DNA from: Acidiphilium iwatense
GTDB lineage: Bacteria; Pseudomonadota; Alphaproteobacteria; Acetobacterales; Acetobacteraceae
Direction of reading: 5' to 3'
Length of the DNA stretch: 64,000 nt
Assembly (NCBI RefSeq): GCF_021556475.1
Contig: NZ_JAKGBZ010000007.1
Location: forward strand, 1 to 64,000
Positions 35,882-44,864 of the stretch are shown here, piece by piece. Within the stretch, counting starts at the first letter, position 1; every line of letters starts with the position of its first letter. Made by a program: the position numbers and the translations under genes. The notes beneath the pieces were generated by a model. The model saw only the letters and a list, made by a program, of their open reading frames with translations. It was not told the DNA's origin and did no database searches.

Positions 35882-37413
35882 GGGGCTATTCCCATGCTCT
35901 GTGGGTCGTTGCCGTCTTCGCCGAAGATCTGCCGATAGAGATCACGACCGAAGCTGGTCGAAAGCGGCTCTCCTGGCAGAATACGGAAACTGCGTCGCCC
36001 GTCCGCCTCGCGCTCGGCGCGGAGGAAGCGAACCGTGACCTTGTTTGTCTTCATGTACGCTTCGGCGAAGGCGTACATGTGGGTCACGAAAATGACGCGC
36101 GCCCCGGTCTCGATCAGCGCGGTGACGATCTGGCGAGCGATCTCCGAGCCCTCGCGCTCGTTGGTCGCGGCGAAGGATTCGTTGAACAGGAACAGTGGCG
36201 CCCGGCCCGCCCGATCGACGATGCGGTTCATCCGGCGCAGCTCCTCGTCGAACTTGCCGCTATTCAGACCCGGATCCTCGCGTCGATGGTAATGGGTGAA
36301 CACGCCATCGCGCAAATCGGCGGAAAAGCGCCGAGCGGTGACGAACATTCCCGCCTGCATCATCATTTGCGCAAGCCCGATACTGCGCAGGAAGGTCGAT
36401 TTGCCACCCTGATTGGCGCCGGTAATCATCACGAATGCCGCATGATCCGCCGCGCAATCATTGCCAACGACTTCCCCTTCGATCGCCAGCGACAGGCAGG
36501 GATCGCGCAGATCGGTGAATTCGAGCCACTGCTCGCCGGGTGGAGCAATCTCGGGCTGGCACATCGGTGCCCGCTTCGTGGCCAGATGGGCGCGGAGATT
36601 GAGGCAGCCGATATAAAATCCGAGCTCAGCTCGAAGCATTGCAAAAAAGTCGAGGATATGATCGCATACCTGCGCCATCGTCTGCGCGGTCTCCGCCAGC
36701 GCTTCATCGCGCAGTTCGGAGAGCGCGCGCCCCCCAGCTTCGTCACGCGGATCAATGGCGAAATGATAGCTTGGCGGTCCGCTCTGTAACAAATCCTTGA
36801 GCCAGCCCCAGCGCCGCGGCACGAAATGGCGCAGCACATAGTCCTGGCCTTTATTGCCGGGGCCCAGCGAAGCGCTGAACAGCACGCCGGAGCGAAAATG
36901 CAACTGAGCCAAGTGTTGATCAACCATGGCGAGATAATCGGAATCAAGCTCGCGCATCAGCACGGCGCAAAGCCGGCGCAACCCACTAGCACGAAACGTC
37001 TCGGCATGGTGTGTCGCGAAGTCGGCGAGTTGGCCGATCACCCCGCGCAGCCCTTGCAGAAGCCGAACCGCGCCGCTCAGGGTGATTTCGGGGTGCCGGC
37101 TGGTCAGGCCGAAAAACAGGTTCTTGCGCAGCACTTCCAATGGCGCCATTGCCAGTTCATAGAGCGTGCGAATCAGGTTCTCATGCGCAATGCAATCGTC
37201 CAGAACGTCCTGCCGATGGCGAATCGTGTCGCGATCGTTGCGGAAGCCGGTGAGCACGACCTTGTGCGCGATCTCGCCGAGAAACTTGTCGCCGTCCGCC
37301 ATCGCGGCGAACAGGGACTCCATCTCGAGATCCTGCACGAGATCGGCGATGCCGGCCGGAGGCTGGGCCTCGGGGTCGAAGTCGCGGGCGGGGAACATCA
37401 GCCGCGCCTTCAT
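35878..37413 (-). CDS. MutS-like ATPase, second of two
   Basis: 511-residue protein with a MutS-type ABC ATPase at the C terminus: Walker A MITGANQGGKSTFLRSIG (residues 330-347), Walker B region LFLFNESFAATNEREGSEIA (408-427), where the usual Asp-Glu is Asn-Glu, and VIFVTHMYAFAEAY as the switch histidine. The N-terminal 300 residues are helical, with no mismatch-binding domain (no FxE motif), so it is not MutS1. It overlaps its neighbours on both sides by ATGA, firmly inside the redox operon. It likely pairs with the other copy as MutS family proteins do. Function unknown. Confidence 0.85.
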   Translation of the reverse strand: MKARLMFPARDFDPEAQPPAGIADLVQDLEMESLFAAMADGDKFLGEIAHKVVLTGFRNDRDTIRHRQDVLDDCIAHENLIRTLYELAMAPLEVLRKNLFFGLTSRHPEITLSGAVRLLQGLRGVIGQLADFATHHAETFRASGLRRLCAVLMRELDSDYLAMVDQHLAQLHFRSGVLFSASLGPGNKGQDYVLRHFVPRRWGWLKDLLQSGPPSYHFAIDPRDEAGGRALSELRDEALAETAQTMAQVCDHILDFFAMLRAELGFYIGCLNLRAHLATKRAPMCQPEIAPPGEQWLEFTDLRDPCLSLAIEGEVVGNDCAADHAAFVMITGANQGGKSTFLRSIGLAQMMMQAGMFVTARRFSADLRDGVFTHYHRREDPGLNSGKFDEELRRMNRIVDRAGRAPLFLFNESFAATNEREGSEIARQIVTALIETGARVIFVTHMYAFAEAYMKTNKVTVRFLRAEREADGRRSFRILPGEPLSTSFGRDLYRQIFGEDGNDPQSMGIAP

Positions 37414-38981
37414 GAACGCCGCTCTTTCAGACGCCGATAGGTGACGCCGTATTTCTCCGCGATGGAGAGCGCGTAGGCGAGGCCGTCGGCCGGACGGCGA
37501 ACGACCTTGAAACTGCGCTCTGCCGGATCGTCGGGTTGGACCATGCTGGTGACGCTGACGGTTTCGGGCCCAAGGACGGAAAGCTCGTCCATGAAGGTGA
37601 CGCAGACGGCAAGCGCGCCACGTGCAATGATCCGGCGCAGCACCGCCTCGGCGAGGAAACTCGCATCCTTCAGTGCGGTCGAATTGAAGATCTCGTTGAG
37701 GACGATGAGGCTGTCCGAAGTCGCGGCGTCGAGGATGGCGCGAATGCGCACCAGATCGTCATGCAGCTTGCCGCGCAGCGTGGTCAGCACCTCCTCGCGC
37801 TCGAAATGGGCGAAGATCCGGTCGAGCAGATGCAGCCGCGCGGATCGTCCTGGCACCGTGCAGCCGAGATTGGCGAAATAGTGCATCTGGCCGACCATGC
37901 GGGCGAAGGTCGTCTTGCCACCCTGATTCGGACCGGTGACGACGAAGATGCGCTCCTTGTCTTCGAGATGGAAATCGTTGGTGACGACATGCCGCTTTTC
38001 CACGCGCAGCTTCTCCGCCAGCGCGAGGTCGAAACCGGACGTGACGCGGATCACATGGTCGGCCACAAGCTCGGGATAGCAGAAATCCAGACCATTCGCG
38101 GCGAGCCGGCCAGTGAAGTCGAGCCAGACGATGTAGAAATGGCTCTCGCGGTCGAAGCGCCGGATCACCGGATCGATGAAATCTCGGTGGCTGGCGACGA
38201 ATGCATGAAGCTTCGCGAAGATCGGCGGATTCAGAAGCGCGACTCCATTGAGGATTTCGGCCTCGACATGATTCATCGTCACCGTCGACCGGTTGCTCTC
38301 GAATTCGTGGGATTTGACCCTGCCTTGCTGAAATTTTGCGAAGAGGCCGGCGATCACCGCGTTGTAGTCGGGCTCCACTTCGAAATCCCGCACCGTAACC
38401 ATGCTGTCGCGGATCAGCACCGTATAGCGGATGGCGCCGAGTGCTGAGCGGTTCTCCGCTACTCCATCGCGCAGCGTGCCGAATCCGGGCGATGCGACAT
38501 GCTCGCGCAGCGCCGTGCGGAACGTCGTGAGTCCTTTGGAGTACAGGGAGCAGGCATCAAGTCCGTCCGCCAGCGCAACGAGACCGTCACAGTAATGGCC
38601 GATGGCGGTCACGAACCGCGCCGCCTGCTGGTGCGGGTAGTGGGATTTCTCTGCAAAATCAGCTTGTTCGCGCACCCGGCGCATCTCGGTGGCGAAACGG
38701 CGGAGCACGGCACCGGTCGTCTGGTCGGATGTGTCGCGCAGCACGGCCTGCCGGTAGTCGATCACTGCCCGGTCGTGAGGTACGCAGGAGAACAGCGGCT
38801 TGAGATCATAAGCCTCGAATCCTGCCGTGACGGCCGCCAGGATCCGGTCGATCGCAAGATCGGCAAAAAGGGTCGAAACATCCTGCGGCGGCGGCATGGC
38901 GTCCATAATCGCGGGGAACAGGATGCTGACCGGATGCATACCGTCTCGTTCCGCCATCAAGTTCGGCCCTACAAGTTGCAT
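37410..38981 (-). CDS. MutS-like ATPase, first of two
   Basis: 523-residue MutS-related protein, distant from its neighbour. Walker A IFVVTGPNQGGKTTFARMVG (residues 345-364), Walker B SLIVLNEIFNSTALKDASFL (424-443), again Asn-Glu in place of Asp-Glu, and AVCVTFMDELSVLG at the switch position, where the usual His is replaced. The first 340 residues are mostly helical with no DNA mismatch domain. ATG 38981 overlaps the preceding small gene by 13 bases; ATG 38957 (AERDGMHPV) or 38939 would avoid it. Probably forms a heterodimer with the next gene product. No mutL or other repair gene is nearby. Confidence 0.85.
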   Translation of the reverse strand: MQLVGPNLMAERDGMHPVSILFPAIMDAMPPPQDVSTLFADLAIDRILAAVTAGFEAYDLKPLFSCVPHDRAVIDYRQAVLRDTSDQTTGAVLRRFATEMRRVREQADFAEKSHYPHQQAARFVTAIGHYCDGLVALADGLDACSLYSKGLTTFRTALREHVASPGFGTLRDGVAENRSALGAIRYTVLIRDSMVTVRDFEVEPDYNAVIAGLFAKFQQGRVKSHEFESNRSTVTMNHVEAEILNGVALLNPPIFAKLHAFVASHRDFIDPVIRRFDRESHFYIVWLDFTGRLAANGLDFCYPELVADHVIRVTSGFDLALAEKLRVEKRHVVTNDFHLEDKERIFVVTGPNQGGKTTFARMVGQMHYFANLGCTVPGRSARLHLLDRIFAHFEREEVLTTLRGKLHDDLVRIRAILDAATSDSLIVLNEIFNSTALKDASFLAEAVLRRIIARGALAVCVTFMDELSVLGPETVSVTSMVQPDDPAERSFKVVRRPADGLAYALSIAEKYGVTYRRLKERRS

Positions 38982-39139
38982 GCGATATAGGTGCCGAAGA
39001 ACACGCCGATAAAGCCAAACACGACCGAAAGCCCTACATAGAGTAATGCTTTCAGCAGCTCACCGTTCTCGACGATGGTGAGGGTTTCGGGTTCGAGGGC
39101 GAAAATGACGAACAGCCTTCGGATCATGAGAAACCCCAT
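38969..39139 (-). CDS. Half-size CrcB/Fluc-like membrane protein
   Basis: A 56-codon gene not reported by usual length cut-offs. It reads GFLMIRRLFVIFALEPETLT then IVENGELLKALLYVGLSVVF and GFIGVFFG. This follows the C-terminal half of CrcB/Fluc fluoride channels (GFxGGFTTFSTFxxE...LL..G....ALLYVLLSVVLGLL): the broken TM3 and TM4, but the TTFSTF core is changed. It starts three codons after the hyfB stop in the same frame and overlaps the MutS-like gene. DUF190 genes, usual partners of crcB, occur downstream. It may be a remnant or a new small subunit; a start at 39127 is also possible. Confidence 0.6.
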   Translation of the reverse strand: MGFLMIRRLFVIFALEPETLTIVENGELLKALLYVGLSVVFGFIGVFFGTYIACNL

Positions 39140-39145
39140 GATGTT

Positions 39146-41125
39146 TCAGAACAGGGAGATCACAAGAATGACGACGAGCAACAGGCCGAGGATTGCGAGA
39201 TAGAGATTCAGATGGCCCGATTGTAGAACGCGGATGCGCCGGGCGAGGTTGGTGATGAACCGCACCAGGGGTGCGAACAGCAGAGGACCGAAGATCGGCG
39301 CAACGTCGTGCTCGAAGCTGAGCCGCCTGACGAAATAATCTGAGACGCTGGTCTCCCGCCCTGCTTCGGCGCTCGGGCGATAGACGAAACTGTAGAAGGT
39401 GCGGAGCGAATTCGAGAATGTCAGTGCGGTGGTCGCGGCGCGGACCGGGTCCTGCGGGCTGCCGCCATACCAGACCGGACTGCGCCGCACCCTCAGACGT
39501 TTCGAGGCCAGGAGCAGCCCGATCGGCAACAGGGCGAGCAGAGGCATCGCGATGATCAGCTTGGAGGGCGAGATGAAGGCGAATTTGTCGGTCAGCGGCA
39601 CCAATATCCAGCCGGCGGTCATGTGCGCGGCGGCATCGGCGCCGAACCGCGCGAGATCGGTCTGGTTGAGCGCGCCGAGCCAGATCGGCATCCCGACCGC
39701 GAGCGCGAGAACGCCAAGGCCGAGAGCGCCGACAGCGGCGGCATGGCCGATCCTCACCCGGACCGGCGTACCGTCCGACCGGCCCAGCAGGCCGATGCCG
39801 AACAGCTTGACGAAGGTGGCGAAGGCGATCGCGGCGGTGAGCGCCAATCCCGCGCCGGACAGCACGAGGGTCAGCCGGCCGGCGAGATCGGGCAGATGGA
39901 AACCCTGGAACACGGTCTCGAACATGAACCATTCGGAGACGAACCCGGCCTGCGGCGGCATCGCGGCAAGGCTCATCGCCGCGAACAATGCGCCGGCGCC
40001 GAAGATCAGCCGGTTCGCCCGCAACGCGCCGCGCTGGACGATGGCGTAGTCGCCGGTGGCCAGGAAAATCCCGTCGGCGCTCAGGAACAGGCAGCCCTTG
40101 GCGAGGGCGTGGCCCGCGAGGTGCAGCAGCGCCACGGTGAAGGCGAGGCCGGCGAGCATCGGTTCGTGGCCGGCGCGGAACAGCAGGCAGGTGCCGAGCG
40201 CGATCACCGCGATCGAGGCGTTTTCGGCCGAGGAAAAGGCCAGCAAGGCGCGCCAATCCTCCTGCTGGAATGCGTAGAGCGTGGTCAGAATGGCGCTGAC
40301 CACGCCGAGCGCGCAGAGCAGAATGCCGAAACCCTGGTCGAACGATTGCGGCGCCCAGCTCAACATGCCGCGTGCGAGACCGAAGAACGCGGCGTTCAGG
40401 ATGACGCCGGACATGATCGCCCCGGTGGCGCCCGATCCGGCGCCATAGGCGCCGGGAAACCATTCGTAGAACGGCAGCAACCCGAGCTTGGCGCCGAAAC
40501 CGAGGATCAGAAGCACGCCGACGATCGCGGCGACCGCGCCGGGCAGATGTGCCGACACCGCGTGGAATCCCGCGAAACCAAGGCCGCCGCCTGCCGTGCC
40601 GAGTGCCAGGATCGCGGCCAGCAAGGCGATCGCGCCGACCTCCAGCAGCCCGAGCATGAACAGCGCGCGCTGACCGGATTTGGTCGCCAGACTTTCGGCA
40701 AGGATCATCATCGCACCGCCCAGGCTCATCATTTCCCAGGCGATCAGGAACTGCGCGCCGTTGCGCAGACCGAACACTCCGAGCGCGCCGAGCAGGCTCA
40801 TCGCGAGGCCGAACAGCCAGCTTCGCCCACCGTGTCGGGCGGGTGAGCCGAGCAAAGCGACCAGCGTGGCGGGCGCCAGCCCGAATCCCATCAGCCAGAG
40901 CGCATCGGGGGTCAGGCGGAATTTTGATCCGCTGTCGGCGATGCGCAGGAACGGCAATGCTACGGCGGAGGTTCCGTCCGGCAAAGCGAGGATCGCCGCA
41001 GCGATGCCGGCGAGGCAGCCGAGGGCTGCAATCAGGCGGCCGGCGGTTGGCGCCACGCCGGTGAGCGCGAGCAGCGCCGCGAGGCACCAGAGCGTGGCGG
41101 CGGCGGCGATCAGGTCATTCGCCAT
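39146..41125 (-). CDS. Hydrogenase-4/complex I-like antiporter subunit (HyfB-like)
   Basis: 659-residue NuoL/MrpA-type proton channel subunit with 14-16 transmembrane helices. Proton-path residues are visible: the TM5 glutamate in FLIAWEMMSLGGAMM and the TM7 lysine in LILGFGAKLGLLPFYEWFPG. FVSEWFMFETVFQGF follows as in HyfB, and the C terminus has a last transmembrane anchor (YLAILGLLLVVILVISLF). It overlaps the end of the fused Fe-S subunit gene by 11 bases. It should couple electron transfer to ion pumping. Confidence 0.9.
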   Translation of the reverse strand: MANDLIAAAATLWCLAALLALTGVAPTAGRLIAALGCLAGIAAAILALPDGTSAVALPFLRIADSGSKFRLTPDALWLMGFGLAPATLVALLGSPARHGGRSWLFGLAMSLLGALGVFGLRNGAQFLIAWEMMSLGGAMMILAESLATKSGQRALFMLGLLEVGAIALLAAILALGTAGGGLGFAGFHAVSAHLPGAVAAIVGVLLILGFGAKLGLLPFYEWFPGAYGAGSGATGAIMSGVILNAAFFGLARGMLSWAPQSFDQGFGILLCALGVVSAILTTLYAFQQEDWRALLAFSSAENASIAVIALGTCLLFRAGHEPMLAGLAFTVALLHLAGHALAKGCLFLSADGIFLATGDYAIVQRGALRANRLIFGAGALFAAMSLAAMPPQAGFVSEWFMFETVFQGFHLPDLAGRLTLVLSGAGLALTAAIAFATFVKLFGIGLLGRSDGTPVRVRIGHAAAVGALGLGVLALAVGMPIWLGALNQTDLARFGADAAAHMTAGWILVPLTDKFAFISPSKLIIAMPLLALLPIGLLLASKRLRVRRSPVWYGGSPQDPVRAATTALTFSNSLRTFYSFVYRPSAEAGRETSVSDYFVRRLSFEHDVAPIFGPLLFAPLVRFITNLARRIRVLQSGHLNLYLAILGLLLVVILVISLF

Positions 41126-41903
41126 CGATCCGCCCCTGGTGGACGCGTTGGGGCATCCGGTCGAGGAACAGCAGCAGCGCCTCGATCAGCGCGGCGGGAT
41201 TAGGTGGGCAGCCCGGCAAATAGAGATCGACCGGCAGCACCGCATCAAGGCCGTTCAGGCACGGCCCATCCGGCGCGATGCCGCCGGAGACAGCACAGCT
41301 TCCCGAGGCCATCACCCAGCGCGGCTCGGGCATCGCCTTATAGGTGCGGAGCAGCGGCTCCAGCATGGCTTTGGTCACCGGGCCGGTTACTAACAACAAG
41401 TCAGCAAAGCGCGGCGAGGGCGTGAAGAAGATGCCGAGCCGGTGCAGATTGTAGAACGGGTTGTTCAGCGCCTGAAGTTCGGATTCGCAACCGTTGCAGG
41501 ACCCGGCATCGACATGGCGAACATGCAGGCTGCGCCGGAAGCCTCGGCGCGATGGCGCGGCGGGATGGGCGGCGGGTTCGGCCGGCGCTGTGATCAGATC
41601 GGCGCGGTTGCGCACTCCGAAGGCCCAGTCATGGCTTTCGGAAAGCGCGCCGGTCGGGCAGACCTCGACGCAGCGCTGACAGACCACGCATTTGCCGTAA
41701 TCCAGCACGGGGTTTTGCGCCGATGCCAGGGCAATCGCGCCGGTCGGGCAGGCGGCGGCGCAATCGGCGCAGCCATCGGCGCATTGTGCCGCATCAAGGC
41801 GCGGCATTCCGAGTCCGCCGGCCTGACCATCAGGTCCCTCGCCCAGTGGCCAGCGCGTGGTCGCCTGGCCTTCGGCGAGTCCGATCAGGGTCCAGAGCGC
41901 CAT
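41115..41903 (-). CDS. Fused ferredoxin-NuoB-type Fe-S subunit (HyfH-HyfI-like)
   Basis: 262-residue fusion. The N-terminal part is a 2x[4Fe-4S] ferredoxin like NuoI/HyfH (CADGCADCAAACPTGAIAL and CVVCQRCVEVCPTGAL). The C-terminal part is the NuoB/HyfI small subunit with the proximal cluster ligands: DAGSCNGCESELQAL, MASGSCAVSGG and LPGCPPNPAALIEALLLFL. In typical Hyf/Hyc/Ech complexes these are two genes. All cluster cysteines are kept, so the electron wire seems intact although the catalytic subunit lacks NiFe ligands. Confidence 0.9.
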   Translation of the reverse strand: MALWTLIGLAEGQATTRWPLGEGPDGQAGGLGMPRLDAAQCADGCADCAAACPTGAIALASAQNPVLDYGKCVVCQRCVEVCPTGALSESHDWAFGVRNRADLITAPAEPAAHPAAPSRRGFRRSLHVRHVDAGSCNGCESELQALNNPFYNLHRLGIFFTPSPRFADLLLVTGPVTKAMLEPLLRTYKAMPEPRWVMASGSCAVSGGIAPDGPCLNGLDAVLPVDLYLPGCPPNPAALIEALLLFLDRMPQRVHQGRIDGE

Positions 41904-41913
41904 GCCACTCTCC

Positions 41914-43350
41914 TCATCGTGCGCAGCCGGAAATCGTGAGGCCGAAACTCGCCTCGTTGATCGCGTAGTCCATCATGTTGGTTTCGTGAACCGTGTAGGG
42001 AAACACCCGCCAGTTCGAGAACGAGGGCGACTTGATCTTGACCCGCGCCAGGCGGCCGGCGGCGTCGAAATGCACGGCGTAGATCAGCGTGCCGCGCGGC
42101 GATTCCGCCCAGCCGAGCGCCTCGGACTGAGCTACCGGCGGGCAGGGAACACGGATCGGCCCATCCGGCAGCACCGCGAGGGCGCGCCGGATCATCGTGA
42201 TGCTGGCGTCGATTTCGGCGATGCGCACCCGCGCGCGCGCATTGGCGTCGCCGTCCTGATGCCCGGCAACAGTAAGGTTCAGATTGTCGTCGGCATAGGC
42301 GGCGTAAGGGTGGTCGCGCCGCAGATCGCGATCGAGGCCGGAGGCGCGGGCGATCGGGCCGGTGGCGCCCTGATCGAACGCCACCGCGCGGGGCAGCGGA
42401 CCGGTGGTGGCGAGTCGGTCGAAATAACTCTCCGAACGATCGAGCCGGGCGATATAGCGGCGGATCGGCTCGCGCAGCGCATCCAGCGTCTCGGAGAGCC
42501 GGTCGGTGTCGAGGATGCGGCGGAGTCCGCCGGGCGCGATCGCGCCGCGCAGAAACCGGCTGCCGGTGACGCGCGCGTTGATCTGTTTGACCCGTTCGGC
42601 GAGCAGAACGCCTTCCGCGTGGCCAACTTTCAAAGTCGTGGTGTCGGCGAGATGGCCGAGATAGTGCAGATGATTGTAGAGCCGTTCGAGTTCGACGATG
42701 ATAACGCGCTGGTAGAGCGCGCGATCCGGCACGGTGACGCGGCAGGCCGCCTCGATCGCCTGCGAATAGGCGAGCGCGTGGGCCGCGCTGCCGACCGCCG
42801 AAACGCGCTCGGCGAGCACCGCGCCGGTTTCGATGTCGCAACCGACGAACCGCTCCTCCATGCCGCGATGCTTGAGAAACAGATGCGGGACGTAATGCAG
42901 GATCGCCTCGCCGATGTAGAAGAAGGTGAATTCGGCGGACTCGACGACCCCCGCGCGCACTGGTCCGAACGGCAGGAACTGCACCGCTTCGCCCTCGACA
43001 TCCGGTAATTGCCGCCAATCGTCCGATTCCGCGCGGCCGAGCGGCTGGATCAGCGGAAACGGTTCGGGATGGCCGGTAAAACGGATTGCGTGCCGATCGG
43101 CGATTTCGCGCTCGTACCAACCGAGCAACGGCCAGATTTCGGCGAGGCTCGGAACCTCATTGCCACCCTGGATTTGCCATTGATCGAACACCTGCGCGCC
43201 GGAAGGCGCCGATACGTAGCGCAATTCGGGCGCATCGTCGTCGCCGGTCAGCGCGTAGGCCATGATCATCCGGCCGCCTTCGGTGCGCAGGGTTTTTGCG
43301 GCATCCCGCAGCATGGCGGCCTCGATCGAGCGAACGCTCGGCGCGTTCAT
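41914..43350 (-). CDS. NuoCD/HyfG-like large subunit lacking NiFe cysteines (Ehr-type)
   Basis: 478-residue fusion of a NuoC-like N terminus and a NuoD/hydrogenase-large-subunit domain. LFLKHRGMEERFVGCD is the usual HRGxE motif. At the first NiFe site, where hydrogenases read RxCGxC, this protein has ERVSAVGSAAHALAYSQAIE, with Ser and Gly for the two cysteines. The C-terminal CxxC is also absent: it ends ASFGLTISGCAR. The active site therefore cannot hold NiFe, as in the energy-converting hydrogenase-related (Ehr) complexes. Start ATG 43350 overlaps the hyfF-like stop (ATGA); a 58-codon upstream extension is not protein-like. Confidence 0.88.
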   Translation of the reverse strand: MNAPSVRSIEAAMLRDAAKTLRTEGGRMIMAYALTGDDDAPELRYVSAPSGAQVFDQWQIQGGNEVPSLAEIWPLLGWYEREIADRHAIRFTGHPEPFPLIQPLGRAESDDWRQLPDVEGEAVQFLPFGPVRAGVVESAEFTFFYIGEAILHYVPHLFLKHRGMEERFVGCDIETGAVLAERVSAVGSAAHALAYSQAIEAACRVTVPDRALYQRVIIVELERLYNHLHYLGHLADTTTLKVGHAEGVLLAERVKQINARVTGSRFLRGAIAPGGLRRILDTDRLSETLDALREPIRRYIARLDRSESYFDRLATTGPLPRAVAFDQGATGPIARASGLDRDLRRDHPYAAYADDNLNLTVAGHQDGDANARARVRIAEIDASITMIRRALAVLPDGPIRVPCPPVAQSEALGWAESPRGTLIYAVHFDAAGRLARVKIKSPSFSNWRVFPYTVHETNMMDYAINEASFGLTISGCAR

Positions 43351-44864
43351 GCCGGACGCCTCGGGACGACAGGCGACGTGGTTTGCGCCTGCTGGCGGGC
43401 CGCGACAGCCGGAACGCCCGCGATGTCGTGCGCGACGGTCTGAAAGTCGCGCCAGAAGCCGGAAGGCCACCACAGCCCGAAGATCAGCAGCGGCACGAGC
43501 GCCAACCACATCGGCGCCACGCACCAGCGGCTGACCGGCGCGGGGGCCGAATCCGGCTCGGCTCCGTCATGATACATCAGGCGGAAATGATTGAGGAATC
43601 CGATGAAGATCACGATCAGCAGGACCGCCATGACGATCGCTGCCCAGAGCCCGATGCCGGCGAAACCGGCGCGCAGTATGGTGAGTTCGCTGGCGAACAG
43701 ACCGAATGGCGGCGCGCCGGTGATCGCGACCGCGCCGGCCAGCCACAGCGCGCCGGAGACCGGAAAATGCCGCGCGAACGATGTGATCCGCGCCATCGCC
43801 TTGGCGCCGTAGCTGCGCATCGCGTTGCCGGCGCCGAAGAACATCAGCGATTTGTTCAGCGAATGGTTGAGCATGTGATACATCGCCCCGGCGACGCCGA
43901 GCGGGCCGCCGAAGCCGAAGCCGAGGGCGACGATTCCCATGTGTTCGACGCTGGAATAGGCCATCAGCCGCTTCACGCCGCGCTGGCGGACGATGAACAA
44001 GGCCGCCACCACGAGCGAGACCACCCCGAAGGCGACCAGGATCTGCCCCGGCAGGGCGACCATCGCGGCGCCGTGCAGAACCGCGAGATACCGCACGATT
44101 CCAACCATCGCCGTGTTCAGCAAGGCGCCCGAGAGCATCGCCGAAACCGGCGTCGGACCTTCGCTGTGCGCATCCGGCAGCCAGGTGTGCATCGGGGCGA
44201 GACCGACCTTGGTGCCGTAGCCGACCAGCACGAGCAGAAAACTCAGCAGAAGCAGTGGGTGATTCATCCGTGGCGCGGCATGGCGCAAAATCGCCCAGGT
44301 CATGTCGTAGGTCGGGCCGAGCACGAAGGTTCCGTTCCAGTAGAACAGCACGGTGCCGAGCAGAGCGAGGGTGATGCCCGCCGAGACGACGATGATGTAT
44401 TTCCAGCCGGCCTCGATCGCTTCCGGCGCCTGCTCGAAGGCGACCAGAAAGGTGCTGACCACCGTGGTCATTTCGATCGCGATCCAGTAGACGCCTGGAT
44501 TGTTCATCAGGGGTGCTATGAAGATCGTCAGGGCGAAGGTCGCGAACAACTGGTAGAAGCGCGGCAGGCGCTCATCCTCGTCCAGCGTGCGCATGTAGCC
44601 CAGCGCGTAGATCGAGGCGAGCAGATAGACGATGGCCGCGCACAGGATGATCCAGGCGCCGAGCGGATCGACGATGACATAGTGCGACAGGAACGTCACA
44701 CCGTGGGGCGGCGCCGTCAGCGCCAACGCGATCGACGCCGCGAACGAAACAATGCTTGCCAGAAGATTGACGATTTCGGCGAATTCCCGCCGCGGCGCGA
44801 CCAGCATCGCCAGCACCGCGAGGGTCGGCGCCGCAACGAGAACGATGGCGAACAGGCCGGTCAT
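43347..44864 (-). CDS. Hydrogenase-4/complex I-like antiporter subunit (HyfF-like)
   Basis: 505-residue NuoM/N-type subunit with about 14 transmembrane helices. The TM5 glutamate is in YWIAIEMTTVVSTFLVA and the TM7 lysine in GYGTKVGLAPMHTWLPDAHS, followed by EGPTPVSAMLSGALLNTAM. SSVEHMGIVALGFGFGG is the HyfF type. The gene abuts the hyfE-like gene (stop and start adjacent) and overlaps the large subunit gene by ATGA. Second putative ion-pumping subunit of the complex. Confidence 0.92.
   Translation of the reverse strand: MTGLFAIVLVAAPTLAVLAMLVAPRREFAEIVNLLASIVSFAASIALALTAPPHGVTFLSHYVIVDPLGAWIILCAAIVYLLASIYALGYMRTLDEDERLPRFYQLFATFALTIFIAPLMNNPGVYWIAIEMTTVVSTFLVAFEQAPEAIEAGWKYIIVVSAGITLALLGTVLFYWNGTFVLGPTYDMTWAILRHAAPRMNHPLLLLSFLLVLVGYGTKVGLAPMHTWLPDAHSEGPTPVSAMLSGALLNTAMVGIVRYLAVLHGAAMVALPGQILVAFGVVSLVVAALFIVRQRGVKRLMAYSSVEHMGIVALGFGFGGPLGVAGAMYHMLNHSLNKSLMFFGAGNAMRSYGAKAMARITSFARHFPVSGALWLAGAVAITGAPPFGLFASELTILRAGFAGIGLWAAIVMAVLLIVIFIGFLNHFRLMYHDGAEPDSAPAPVSRWCVAPMWLALVPLLIFGLWWPSGFWRDFQTVAHDIAGVPAVAARQQAQTTSPVVPRRPA

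Noticed and set aside
35878-38981. DNA mismatch repair locus
   Set aside because: No mismatch domain in either protein, no mutL, and both are embedded in a redox operon.
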